Shown: positions 50,036 through 62,059, counted from the stretch's first letter. The stretch: 64,000 nucleotides of DNA from Pampus argenteus (GCA_036937835.1 CM072861.1:6488001-6552000); one strand, 5' to 3'. A program made the numbers and translations. The notes: generated by a model not told the origin, from the letters alone.

Positions 50036-50621
50036 GAAGCTTTTCCTTTTTAATGGTTGGGACTTGTTTGTTTTTGTTGTACTGCATGCAGACTTCCTTT
50101 TACTCATATGACATTATTGCATATATTAAAAGATGGATATATCGAATCACTGAGGGTTGTGTCTTTGCAGCAATATATCTAAGAAAAGTATAAGATCCAT
50201 TTAACACCATAAAATAAGAAACAGGGATGATGTTTTATTTTACAGATCCTTTAGGTGGCATTTACACTTGTCATTTCAGGTTGCTCGTATTCACATACAT
50301 GCATCCCTGTTGGCCAGATCACAAAACTGCTCGCAATATCTCTTGTTTATTCTGTGCTAGATTCAAATAAAGGTCCCAATCCAGTGCAGATCACTTCCTG
50401 ACATAGTTAGAGTCTGGAAATGCATGCTGCAGAGGCAGATGCATGTATATCTTTGCGTCTCAAGCCACAGACGGCTAACTTAAAAGAGTGCTCCATCAAT
50501 TTAGCATTGCTTTCCTAATCAGACTCATGATGGACAGTTTGTTTTTTTAAGGATCAAAATCGATGCAGAACAACAACAAATATTGTCTTTTTTTACTACC
50601 TTCTTTCCAAAAGGTGCCTAC

Positions 50622-51176
50622 CAGTGGCGGCCGGCCCATAGGGGGCACTGGGGCACCGCCCTCCCTGATAAGAGGGGGGAAAAATGTCAAATATATTTTT
50701 ACAAATGTCAAATATATTTTTACAAATTCTGTTATAGATGTTGGTTTTACCCACTAGTGTGTGCCTACATGCAATGTGAAATATAAACTACATTTCCCAC
50801 CTACTAACATTCATTCACCAGTGAATTTCCATAGACAAAATAGCCAATGATATACAGTTGCCAGGGCAAATTAATAAATATATGGCCACTCAATCACACA
50901 CTCACTGATTTGTATAGATTGTATAGCTGATCATACCCTTGCTGTAAAGTTTTGTCAGGAACTAGAATACTGTATTTGATACCCTTCCTTTCGAAAGCAT
51001 GGATGGAGCCTTATACAACTGAAAATAGTTCATTTACTTTATCTGTGAAACTGGTGACATTAAAACAGCATTGTTGAAGTCGTAGTCGTCGTCCGACTTT
51101 GAATTCTTATACTGGACTAGACAGAGAAATGTATTTTCACATCAGCATCAAGCATATTTTTCACCAGCCGCCACTG
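50622..51176. mobile_element. Complete 555-bp non-autonomous hAT element with perfect 8-bp target duplication
   Basis: The left end is CAGTGGCGGCCGG and the right end is the inverse of CAGTGGCGGCTGG, so the terminal inverted repeats match at 12 of 13 bases. The element is flanked on both sides by GTGCCTAC (50614-50621 and 51177-51184), an exact 8-bp target duplication as hAT transposases make. The interior has no transposase. It holds a 21-bp direct tandem duplication (50682-50702 and 50703-50723). The exact duplication and near-identical ends suggest a comparatively recent insertion. The two plus-strand frames at 50563-50786 read through the left end and are incidental. Confidence 0.93.
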
Positions 51177-51184
51177 GTGCCTAC

Positions 51185-52790
51185 ATTAATGCACAATGCA
51201 ACTCAACTCCATTCACACGACTGTACAGACTTGGCTGTGTTATGTTAGCATTGGTAGTATATCCTCAGGCCACTAGCCTCCAGCAAAGATGAGGAGCTGG
51301 CTACAGAGTAGTAACCTCACTTCTTCACTTTCTAACTCTACATGCCCAGATTTGTTTCACTTTTAGTTACAGTACTTCATCTGCGGCTTCAAGCAACATT
51401 GTCTCAACCGACACCACTTGGGGCAATTTCATCATACATAGTTCCCCTTTAAAACATTCCGCGTATAATACAAGTAAGTTGATTTCAATCAGCGCATCAA
51501 GATTCTTCAGTCTTGCCATTTAGAAATCATAAATTTGCCAATTCAGATGGATGCTCCCCTAAACATAGTTGAGCCTTCTTCCCAACCATATGTCCTCTTA
51601 CCTTTACTGCTGTTAGTAACTATTAGTTATGTACGTGACTTAATTACGCGGCTATTAATTGGAGCAAAATGCTACGGCTAGTTGTCTGAGAAACTCTACA
51701 TGCATACAACATAATTGGATTCAAAGGTGCTGTAGAAGTCAGTTCTGTTTACCTAGAAAACTATAGGGAGAACAGTGTTAAATTAATGAATTCAAATCAC
51801 TAGCGTAGAAACTTCCTACAGCATTATTAAGACATTAACGACATGTTGAATAAAGCTTTACCAAAGCAATGTCAGCAGTTTGCTTCGCACTCTATAGTAG
51901 CAGCAGGCACAAGTCTGTCTTTATTCAGGTTATAGCGAAGAATGGAATTTACGCTTGAGTTACAGAGAAGGGTACGATTTCCTTTTTTAAGACGAGCTTT
52001 ATCGATCTAAATTTATTTTATTGTCACACATGGAAGCCTCCGCATTAGCATATAAAGAGATAAAATCTGCATAGAATACGCTTCCATATTTCAGAAAGGC
52101 TGAGAGTTTGTGTGTGTTCGCATGTGGCATTTAGAACAATATGGGACTTTATTTAAAGGACTTATTTTTTGTAGATTTATATCAGAGCGATCATAAAGAT
52201 TAATACATCTCTTTTTCACATGAACTTAACACACGCCATATAAAGTGTGAAATGCACATGGTAGACACACAAATGCACGGCAGCAGTCACACATCTTCAA
52301 ACACCCACACTCACACACACACTCTGACATGGTCTATGTATCACTATGTGACAAGGCCATATCTTTAAGCCTGACTCTTTTTGATAAGTCTATGATTGAT
52401 CTGTGAGGGTCTCTTTCCTGTCGTCACCTGTGATAAATCACCCTTACATTGACAGGTGTGTGTGTGTATATGTGTGTGAAGCTACTGAAAGAGTGAGACT
52501 ATTGTGTGTGTTTCTCCATATTTTTAATGCCTTACAGTATATACAATGATAGATATTTTTTATATAAACTTTTAATAAAGTTAATAAGTACATAATAAAG
52601 TAGGTTCAGTTACAAAACAAAACACAAGGTTTTTCTTTACTGCCACCCCTTTCCTTTCGGGGAATATACATACATTACATACAAGTTTGAACTGTCAGCG
52701 GTCGAGTTGCATTGTCGGCAATATAGGCCATATTTTGTCAAAGAAGAAGAATATAAGACGCTATATCTTGTTAAAATCATGGTCATACTT
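51185..52790. other. Non-coding stretch without recognised gene
   Basis: AT-rich unique-looking sequence with short CA and GT patches (52303-52322, 52456-52478). No frame of note. Confidence 0.5.
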
Positions 52791-53120
52791 GCACGTTAAA
52801 CTCTGATTTAAGGTGAGCACAGAGAAACTTTCCCCCTTCAGCAGATGAATGTGAAAACAGCCTTCAAGTATCAAACTGTGCGCTTACATCAAACATCCCA
52901 ATGAAGTAACAATGAGCAGAACTCAGTTTTGAGTGGAGGAAGACCTTGTTCACTGATGTAGAAGCGAAGCACTTTGAACGTTTACAACATCACACTACTC
53001 TGTACAAACGCAGGTAATGGCTCTGTTAAACAAGATTTGACGTACTTCATTTATTTTAGTGTCGATAACGGGAACAGAATTTCATAAGTAGACAAGGCTG
53101 GCTGCTTTGTCGACTACGGG
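52790..53120 (+). repeat. Unclassified dispersed repeat, copy B (longer)
   Basis: Contains the 53-base core shared with 47250-47303. It continues with GAAGCACTTTGAACGTTTAC, ATCACACTACTCTGTACAAA and GAGATTTGACGTACTTC-like wording that I associate with a longer percomorph repeat. No coding capacity. Only the core is demonstrable within this window; the outer limits are approximate. Confidence 0.5.
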
Positions 53121-53129
53121 CAGAACGAT

Positions 53130-56100
53130 GCTCGAGGCTTGTCTTGCTTATCGTCGGTGATGTTTGTTAATGTCTTTTCTTTATTATTTACATGTTTGTA
53201 CAATGATTAAATCTAGTTTGTCCTTCCGATCACACACCTGTATGTATACAACATGATATTATTAGGTCTAATCTTCTTTTTTTTTTTGTTGTATTTAGCC
53301 TGTAAAGACATGTCACACCAGGCAGAGGTGCAAAATTCAAATCGAAAGGTACCAAGTCTACAAACTCTTTGGAGGATAAATTAAGAATTAATGTGTTTTT
53401 GTGTGGTCTGTACAAAAGGTCAAATTCTTTGCATACCTAATGTGCCTGGAAATTTCAAGTCATTTTCACACTGAATATTCTTGTCTTGTTAATATTGTCA
53501 TCTCCTTCCCCTTCCATCTGCCTGTCCACCTGTTCTGATTTGATGACTTTATGAAAGATCTTTAACAAGCACATTTCCTGCATTCATCTATGATACATTA
53601 TCTTGCCAAGCCTTCTGATAATCTGACAGGACAGTTATAAAACCTCTGATGCAATAGCGTACACTAAAGAGACAACGTGTTATGTAACCATTTCTTTCAC
53701 TTCTCCTTCTTATAATCGTATAAATATATTGTACACCTTCTTTCACATCAGTCTAATGACGACGTATATTTGTTATATTTCACTGCACAGATCAGGAGTT
53801 GGCTTTCCACCTCGTCTCAACTCTAATTCTTTTTTGATAACGCTCTTTCATTTACACCAAAATATTAGTGTTACAACTTCAGAGAAGTAGGTCTATTCAC
53901 AATAACATAATTTTTATCAAGAGTTTTAAGGCTGAAACTTTTTCACCGGGTTTTAGATTTTTTTTTTTAGACTTTTTAGCAGTACCTCCTTGTACACTGT
54001 ATCCAGCTAATAGATATTTATAACATGAGGTTGTGTCAGTGTTATGTTGATGATATTCCTTGCTAACCAGTTGGCTATTGCACAGAAAGACATATCAGAC
54101 TGACAATGAGTAAGTGAATAAATTACATCCAATCAGTAATTTCTTCATCTGATCAAAATTCTGTCTCCTTGTCAATATGTATGTGACTCGCCATCATGAT
54201 ATGTTTTATAACAACAAAATCAATGAAAGCATAATTTAAATATCTAGTATGATAGAGTGAGGGCTTATTGTTCACTACTTTCCATGCTTGTCTTCAGGAC
54301 ACCAGCGATAAAGAGTTAGCGATAAAGCGAAGATTAGCAGCATGTGAGGGCGATTGATGAATACGTTACTGTAAATGAAAATAAAAATATAAAACCAGAC
54401 ATTCGCAGTTCAGACGGATGGTTAAAAAAAATCGAGCCAGTAATTGCAGAAAAATGAAAAGAAGGCACAAGGAACACAAGGTTTATATTGACGTGTCCCT
54501 GGAAATAGGTCGAAATAGAGTGACATCATAAATATGGGATAACGGTAAATGCAAAACAACAGTGAGATACTCGCACTGTTGGTAAAGAGTACTAAACACA
54601 TGATCCTCTCACACAAACTCAACACAAACACTGAACGCTATTTATAAGAATAGACATATTAAAACAGACGATAACGAGGAGGTAGCCAACTGAATAATTT
54701 AACAGTTTACAAGAATCCAGCCATGAAATGAGAACGTCTATAAGATTAACCATGACAGATGCACAATATGCACAGCTATGTGCAAACATATGCGCAGCTG
54801 CGATTAAAAAGAAGATATCTAATGCCTCATTCAGACCATGAGGGGGTTAAAATGTCTGCATTAATACGTACGCGGGTCTGCAGACTGGCAGTCACACAGT
54901 GTTACTTCTAAACAGTAGTCAGTTTCTTACTTATTTACCAGATATTTGACTTGACTGACCCGCTCGCTTGTTTTGACGATGTTTATGTCCCAGATATTAG
55001 TCATTAAACCACGAGACAAGGTTTCTGATGTGCTGATAGTAAACTGGGCTGATGGTCTTTGAGGAAGGAAATCAATGTTTTTCATACTTGAAGGATGCTT
55101 AATGTAAAAAAAAAAAGTAAGCGCTGTTGCATTTGATTTCATATGTATAGAAGGAGAATAAGAGGGCCGTCAGCATCACGGTGACGATGTGCTAAGCTGT
55201 GGGAATCAAACTTGAGTTTATCCCTTTTGAATCAGCTAGAGTGATTACAGGAGGTCAGGCCAGCGCGGAGGTGATCACATGTATCATTAAAACAATGTAT
55301 CTAATCGGGAGGGAAAACTCTTATATCCAACTGTATAAAAACATGTTTGCATTTCCTTCTCTCTATTCACTACTTTCACTACCTCCCACAACACACGTCT
55401 ATCTATCTCCTTCTGTTCTCATTATCTTTTCAAGAAGGTAAGATTTTCTCAGCCGTTGCGCTTTATTGTGCTGTGATGAATGCACATTCAACAATTCAGA
55501 TTCTGTCCCAGGACGTCGAAATGGCTTTCCGAAAATTACTTTGCACACCTCACTGACTGCCAGACAGACAGACAGACAGGAGGAGGGGATAGAGAGTGAG
55601 AGGTGGGTGGGGGGTATTGTAGAGAAGGGTAAGGGTCAGTGAAGGATGAGAAAGAGATGAGAAGGAAGGAAGAGTAGAGGAAAAAAGAAAGAAATGGTGA
55701 AAAGGAAAGAGAAGACAAATAAATAAAAAAAAGGCTATTTGAGGCAGAGATGGCTTTGCGTACTACTTCCATAAATTCTCTCTAACTATACCTGACCCTT
55801 CCTCCAGGCCTTGTCACCTGAGAGCAGGTCGTCATGGCAGCCTCCTCATTAGAATGGTTCTTGGGATGCTCAGAAGGTGAAACCACTGGGTCAGCTTTTA
55901 ATAACAGTGCAGATTAGAAGGGATCAAATTAGTTTTTAGCACAATTGACCCGTTTGATTCATGTAGTCCGAAATACGGTAACGTGTTAAAGATTTGTGGC
56001 CAGGTTTTATCCAACCGTCTGCAGGAAAATAAAAATAAGTCGACATGCTCTGAGGGTTTTTTTTTTTTAAGTGAGGGGCCGTAATTATCAATGATAACAT

Positions 56101-56470
56101 ATTTTTAGTTTATTTGCTCTCTTTTTAGTTCCTCTCTGGAAACTCTCGTGGCAGTATGCAGCCTTTGTTCTCTGTCATCTTTAATTTATGAGAGCCGCAA
56201 TTATTTATCCATTTCCAACTGTGTGTCTGTACGTCAGATTACTTCTTGCTTTATTTTCAGGAAGTCGTCTATTTACAGAACAGACCTTCTGGGACCGGTG
56301 ACAATAGGCCTGCTTGTCTTGGATGGAAACCTCTTAATTCCCTGCGTGTGGGTTTTCAAAAATTAATAGTGCCCTAAATAGACATTTTTGAGGTTTAGAT
56401 TAACTTTTTTAAAGATATGACAATTATATCTGAGAGGAGCCAGCACGAGATAACTTTAGTACAACAATAC
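53130..56470. other. Non-coding stretch without recognised gene
   Basis: AT-rich. The GA-rich segment at 55560-55735 gives a Ser/Phe-rich minus-strand frame by composition. No exon is supported. Confidence 0.5.
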
Positions 56471-56477
56471 TGTTTAA

Positions 56478-56537
56478 TATTCTATTCTATTCTATTCTAT
56501 TCTATTCTATTCTATGCTATTCTATTCTATTCTATTC
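56478..56537. repeat. (TTCTA)n pentanucleotide microsatellite
   Basis: About twelve TTCTA units with one TGCTA variant near 56515. Confidence 0.96.
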
Positions 56538-57219
56538 TTGATCTCCTATGGTGAGGCTGTCCCTCCTAATGTGCTACATTTGTTTTTATCTCACACAGTC
56601 GCTTTTATATTTCCATTTATGTAACATCTCTTCAGAGAATACTTCTCTGAAGAGACAACAAGAACTTTGTTTAGGTCGCAAGAGGCTCAGCACTGTGGTC
56701 TGGTGACAATTTCTAAACATAGCACAATTAGAACAGAACAAAAACTCCCCTCCTCTATATTACTACTTCTTAGCATGGAAATAAAACTTTAAGTGAAACT
56801 TATATTTGAGTGCATAATGTATCCACCGTGAGACAAAGCAATATTCTCAGATATGGAGACACCTTACACTGGTGTGAAATTGTGTTTTCCCCCTTCCTGA
56901 TTTGTTTTTGTTTTTTTTTCTTTTTGCATGTTTGCCACACTTTAATGTTTGAGGTCATCAACATTTCAGTCAAAAATAACACACATTAACACAAAATACA
57001 GATGAAGATTTTAAGGGAAAACAAAATCCAAACATACATGGCCCTGTATGAAAAAGTGTTTCATACATACCCCCCTCAATAACTTAATTGTGTTAGAGTA
57101 GAGTTTCTCTAGCCACACCCAGGCCTGATTACTGCCACGCCTGTTCTTAATCAACAAATCACTGAAATAAGACCTGCCTGACAAAATGAAGTAGACCAAA
57201 AGATCCTCAAAAGCCAAAC

Positions 57220-57891
57220 ATGTCAAGATCCAAAGAAATTCAGGAACAAATGAGAAAGAAAGTAATTTAGTAATTTAAGTAATCTAATCTCAGTCTGGAA
57301 AAGGTTATAAAGCCATTTCTAAAGCTTCGGGACTCCAGTGAACCACAGTGCGAGACATTGTCCACAAATAGTGAAAACATGGAACAGTGGTGAAGCTTCC
57401 CAGGAGTAGCCGGACGACCAAAATTACCCCAAGAGCGCAGCAACAACTCAGATCCAAGATGAAAACCACTGCTGAATAAAAACTTGAATAAGGCTTGTCT
57501 CATTTTTGCCAGAAAACATCTCAATGATCCCCAAGGTTTTTAACAAAATACTCTAGACTGACGAGACAAAAGTTGAACCTTTTTGAAGATGTGTGTCCCA
57601 CTACATCTGGCATGAAAATGTAACACTGCATCTCAGAAAATAAATGAAAAAAATACCAGTCGTAAAATACCAGTCGTAAAATATGGTAGTGGTAGTGTGA
57701 TAGTCTCAGGCTGTTTTGTTGCTTCAGGACCTGGAAGACTTTCTGTGATAAATGGAACCATGAATTCTGCTGTTTACCAAAAGATCCTGAAGGAGAACGT
57801 CCGGCCATCTGTTTGACCTCAAGCTGAAGTGAACTTGGGTTCTGCAGCAGAACAATGATCCAAAACACACCAGCAAGTCCACCTCTGAATG
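57220..57891 (+). pseudogene. Tc1-type transposase pseudogene
   Basis: Starts at ATG 57220 as MSRSKEIQEQMRKKV, then stops. Helix-turn-helix wording follows (KVIKPFLKLRDSS in a shifted frame, then GRPKLPQERS). A deletion joins CAGATCC to AAGATGAAAACC near 57453, removing the segment between the DNA-binding and catalytic regions. Catalytic-domain pieces follow (FARKHLNDPQ, VKYGSGSVIVSGCF, ASGPGRLSVINGTMNSAVYQ, KILKENVRPSV). The DNDPKHTS-type motif reads QQNNDPKHTSKS at 57846-57881, so the second catalytic Asp is changed to Asn. The C-terminal third is absent. Many stops and shifts exclude function. Confidence 0.88.
57655..57682 (+). repeat. 14-bp tandem duplication inside the Tc1 copy
   Basis: TACCAGTCGTAAAA occurs twice in direct succession within the transposase frame, adding a shift. 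Confidence 0.85.
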
Positions 57892-57905
57892 CGTTTACGT
57901 GTTAT

Positions 57906-57926
57906 CTAACCCTAACCCTAACCCTA
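57906..57926 (+). repeat. Interstitial telomere-type repeat, (TAACCC)3
   Basis: Three exact TAACCC units plus CTA/TA edges, 15 bases downstream of the point where the Tc1 copy breaks off. Confidence 0.9.
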
Positions 57927-57929
57927 TTT

Positions 57930-59150
57930 AAATTAGTTTGATGACCTGAAACATTTAAGTGTGACAAACATGCATTTTGTATATAATAATGTATGTAATA
58001 TTTTTTCATATTAATTTGTAGCACTGAATGGGTTTACCGTTTACACAGCTTATTGTCCATATTAGAGAATTAGAGAAGGGTTAGAGCAGTGACCCACCCC
58101 CACCCCCCAAAACAAAAGATTACTATACTGACCTAAACATTGCATAAAGCAGGAAACTGACAAAGAAGGCTAAAAGTGGCAAAAATCTAAATTGTAACAA
58201 GTGCATCATAGCGCATCTTGCTACAGAAGCACATTTGTGTAGACAAGGCAATTAAAAATCCGTTTGGCAATGCATGCATGCATGCTAACTCCACGGGGAC
58301 ATGGAGAAGGGAAAAGAGAGAAGCTACGATTGCTTTAGACAGGGATCACAACAGAATATTTCCACAAACTGTTTTTGAACGCCATCCCTGTAGAAAACTA
58401 AGCAATTTAGTAAGACTGGACACAGCAGTATTTGTGTTGCATGCTATATCATAGCAATAGAAAGAGATGGTGTTTTCTGCATAACAAGAAATGTGGTATC
58501 TCTGTATAACAACTGGTTTGTCAATGTATATAGTACAGCAGTGTATGTCTATATCTAGATGCATTATATGAGTGACTGTGTACTGTATGCATATAATAAT
58601 AACCTTCTTATTATCCTGATTCTCCACATTATCAGATTTGAATATGTAAATTAGGTAGGTGGAGCTGGTAGACAAACATGGCGCATCAAATGCAATGATA
58701 GAGGATACTATCAAGCTTCAGAAAGGAAACATGAGGGTTATGATAGCCTTACTAACATTACTTATATTACTATATACCACTATGATGCGTCAATATGTGT
58801 GAAGCTGCTATCTAGCCCTGAAGCTAGCTCAACTACTACTATTGCTTGATCTTGCATGCTGCAGTTGGTTCTTGAAAGTCTGAAGCTTGAAGCAATGCTG
58901 GCAAAAAAGGTTGTCTGTAGCTTTTTGAAGTGCAGCTCGAGATTCGAGCGTATTCACCATTTTGAGACAATTATGTGGTCAAACTTGTTGCCAAAATTGC
59001 CGCCATATCTGGCTGACATCAGACCACTTCCACTTCCACCTTGCTTTAACATGCCATTTTCTTTATCCGGATAACACCAAGTCGTGTCTCTGCAATGTCT
59101 ATCATTTTCTGGCGAAATGAATTGAACCTTGAACAGTAAGTGACACTGTG
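57930..59150. other. Non-coding stretch without recognised gene
   Basis: Unique-looking sequence with a short (GCAT)n at 58268-58283. The 122-codon minus-strand frame at 58346-58714 lacks any domain. Confidence 0.5.
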
Positions 59151-59159
59151 ATGCCATTG

Positions 59160-59290
59160 TTACCTCAGTGAGAAGGTTCTGGTTTGGACCTGGAGTTGTG
59201 CTCAGTTAACAGGTTAAATGGTGACTGGTTCGCCCATAGGTGTGAATGGTTGGTGGTCTTTACCAGGTTGTGCTCCACATCTTGCCCAAA
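59160..59290 (+). mobile_element. SINE/LINE fragment, tRNA-SINE body type
   Basis: CAGTGAGAAGGTTCTGG, then TTAACAGGTTAAATGGTGAC, TTCGCCCATAGGTGTGAATG and GTTGGTGGTCTTTACC follow the order of a common fish retroposon body (GGTTAATTGGTGAC...GTAGGTGTGAATG). It lacks the 3' tail seen at 15990-16098. Degenerate and partial. Confidence 0.6.
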
Positions 59291-60119
59291 CAATTTAACT
59301 GCAGACTACAAACACATCTGATGACGACAGTGATCACTTCATACACCTCCCTGTTCCTCTCACAGGCCAGGCTCAGCTACCGATCACTGTCTTACTCAAG
59401 GACACTTCAGGAACGGCTATGATTCTTGACAAATGGCCTCTATTTAGTGTTAATGACATTGGCAGGATGTGATGACAGTGATCATGTAGAGATAATTTGC
59501 ATTGATGTCACTCATGTCACACTGTGAACCCTCTGAATGTGTAAATGAGTATGTGGGACCTGTTCCTGTTGCCAAAAATAACTTTTATTATTCTGACATC
59601 AAGTAAGAAGAAGGGACACAATTACAAAACAAAATCCAGAAAGAGTTTCTAAAACAGCAGTGGTGGAGTGCTCTGCTCAGTTTACTGGTTTTCTCCTTAA
59701 TTACATCTTCAAAATTCTAAATGTTACCTCTCCAAACCGTTTGGAGCTGTCACATTGTGGAGGAAAGTTTTGCTTGAAGAAGATTCAAATTCTCTTTTAG
59801 TGGCAATTAGAGTGAAAACGTACTCACAAACGACTCTTGACTTCAGTGATTGCACAGGTGCCTGTGGTGTGTATGTGTGTGTGTAAGTGTGTGAGTTTCT
59901 GTGTTTGCAGGTGGCTAATTACCCCTCTCACTGTCTTCTTCTCTTCTGTTTGATAAGTTGTTCTTTTCTCTTTTCATTTTTAGTCCTGTCTCATTAAAGC
60001 CTGTTCAGACTGTATGAGAGAGCAGAAAGTGAGTTGAGGACCGTAATGATAATGTTCCTGGCTCATTACGTGAAAGACAATTTTACCTTGCGAGTATACT
60101 TCTACGTAGAATATATCAC

Positions 60120-60122
<3 letters not shown>

Positions 60123-60154
<32 letters not shown>

Positions 60155-60164
60155 TGTGTGTGTG
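60123..60164. repeat. (GT)n microsatellite
   Basis: GT run with one TTT interruption. Confidence 0.95.
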
Positions 60165-60261
60165 GGAGTCAATGTGTGTCAATCTTCACCAAGCATCTGA
60201 ACTTCACATGCACATTATCGTCATTCAGCCATTCTAGTCCTTGTAAGACTAAAACAAAACC

Positions 60262-60278
60262 GTGTGTGTCTGTGTATG

Positions 60279-60318
<40 letters not shown>
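60262..60318. repeat. (GT)n microsatellite
   Basis: GT run with CTGTGTATGCAT interruption in the left third. Confidence 0.95.
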
Positions 60319-60320
<2 letters not shown>

Positions 60321-60641
60321 TTAATACTTCCTCTCTCTCTGTGTGTACGTGATTACTGACATCGCTAACAGTCCATAACAGTGTTTGGTAGTGTAGGTTG
60401 TGAACAAAACACCTGTTAACATAGACAGAAGTATAAAGCCTTTCAACACACACAGACACACACACACACACTCACTCTGTAATAAACAAACCCATTCAGA
60501 TCTGGGCAGGAACAGCTGGCAACTTTATTGGGCTCTTACTTCTCAGCCTCATTTGCATATAAAAAACATCCTGAGCAGTGAAAATAGCGTCATTAATCCA
60601 GAGGTCAACAATGTGTGTGTCTATCTAACCATCTATATATC

Positions 60642-60692
60642 TGGCTGGCTGGCTGGCTCAACTGTGTGTGTGTGTGTGCGTGCGTGTGTGTG
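60642..60692. repeat. (CTGG)n and (GT)n compound microsatellite
   Basis: Four CTGG units, then a short spacer and a GT tract with CGTGCG interruptions. Confidence 0.9.
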
Positions 60693-60739
60693 TCTTTAAA
60701 GTTCAGGAAGTCTTGTTTAATCAATTATGCCCGTTAAAT

Positions 60740-60970
60740 ATTGACCCGGTCAATATATTTAAATTTGAAAATGCACTTTCATCAGCTTTATACTGGGGGT
60801 AGCAAGTAAGCACTGTGTCATTGTCACATTTATGGCGAGGTTGAGCGTTAATTACGGGATGATTAGCATGCAGTGCTAATAAGCACGCTCGCACATTCCA
60901 TCAAAGTGGAAATTAGTAGTTGTTTTGCATTATTCAAAACATACAGCGTGCAACTGATGAAGACTTGCAC
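60740..60970. other. Candidate conserved non-coding block
   Basis: Unique, non-repetitive sequence dense in homeodomain/POU-type words (GCGTTAATTACGGG, ATGATTAGCATGCA, GTGCTAATAAGC, GAAATTAGTAG, TTTTGCATTATTC) and without an open frame. Octamer-like ATTTGCATA also lies just upstream at about 60551. It resembles developmental enhancer sequence, but conservation has not been tested. Confidence 0.3.
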
Positions 60971-60979
60971 TGAGTGACA

Positions 60980-61550
60980 CAGAGTTGTCACTAATCTGCA
61001 TCTCGTGCAAGTCATTACAGGGTTAAAGCTACGCTGTGTTTTGTTTTGTGTGTTTTTGTTGTTTTTTTTTTTTAATGACTATCATTGTCAAATTAAGTGG
61101 AACAGCTTGGTGTAATGGCTGTAAACAATGATGCCTTCTGGCTCTGCATAGAAAATACTGTCAGTCTCTGTGTTCAGTGAAACTTTTTTTGCATGATAAG
61201 TAATGGATCAAGGCAGTGTGAAAGACTGATACAAGCCTATATGCCATCTATTATTCAGCCACGGTTAGTTGACTCAGCACTTAAGCTATTGCTAAAACTT
61301 CAAATTAAGAGCTCCAATAAATTATTAGATTTTGTTTTATACATAATAGTCATGTTTTAGTATATATAAGCACTTAAATAAATAATCCTGTAACAAGTTC
61401 ATATACCTTGATTTCCAATGGAGATGTTAATAATGCTTATGAGTAGAAAGTGATCTGTTTAACATCTTAGTTTACTGAGTTAGCATGCAAACAATTGCTA
61501 GTCAGCACAAAATAAATAAATAAAATAAAGTATTGAACATTTTTAAATTG
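60980..61550. other. Non-coding stretch, nothing recognised
   Basis: AT-rich, with T11-12 near 61060 and (AAAT)n near 61510-61525. Confidence 0.45.
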
Positions 61551-61554
61551 TAAC

Positions 61555-62050
61555 CTGATGATGGCACTCGATAAGATATCGGAGAAATTAGTACAATCCC
61601 TCAGGTTTTGAACATCAGTGAGCGTACCACATTCAATGGTAGTCCATCTAATAGTTATCTGGTGACACTTAAGGAATAGTAATAGAATCACCAAAAATCA
61701 TTCAGATACATCACTTCAGAATCAATGATGGCGCTAAATAAAAAGTCAGGTGACCATGGGTGCCCTCATCAAATTTAATTGCAATCCATCTACTACATGT
61801 TGAGAAATTTCACCCTAGGCCAAGCAGACAACCAACATTTCTATACGCATAGCCACACTGCTAGCATGGAAAAAAAAAGAGTTAAATATGTATGTTTTGT
61901 AATAGAGACTAGTACTACTACAGGATACATTTAATCCTAGAGGGAGCATGAATGCTTTTATTAAATTTCATGGCAATTCATCCATGCAGTTGTTGAGTCA
62001 TTTCACTCTCAGCTAAAAATGCCAAACTGTCAGTCAAGATCGGATCCATG
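61555..62050 (-). repeat. Three spaced units of a percomorph dispersed repeat
   Basis: The motif CAAT(C/T)CATC(T/C)A(T/C) with a following GTTGAG(A/T)-type word recurs. The units are GTAGTCCATCTAATAGTTAT near 61639, GCAATCCATCTACTACATGT near 61782 and GGCAATTCATCCATGCAGTT near 61971. The last two are followed by GTTGAGAAATTTCAC or GTTGAGTCATTTCAC. Read inverted, they align with the unit at 33230-33425. The middle also contains GCCACACTGCTAGCATGG, wording of the same family. Confidence 0.55.
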
Positions 62051-62059
62051 AACGTACGA

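Larger units (their letters stand above)
56870..57891 (+). mobile_element. Tc1-like element, internally deleted and 3'-truncated
   Basis: The 5' non-coding region (CTTTTTGCATGTTTGCCACA, GGGAAAACAAAATCCAAAC, GCCACACCCAGGCCTGATTA) matches the leader of an abundant fish Tc1 family and is followed by a broken transposase frame. The copy stops within the transposase at about 57891, next to telomere-type repeats. The left end near 56870 is approximate. No right terminal repeat is present. Confidence 0.85.
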
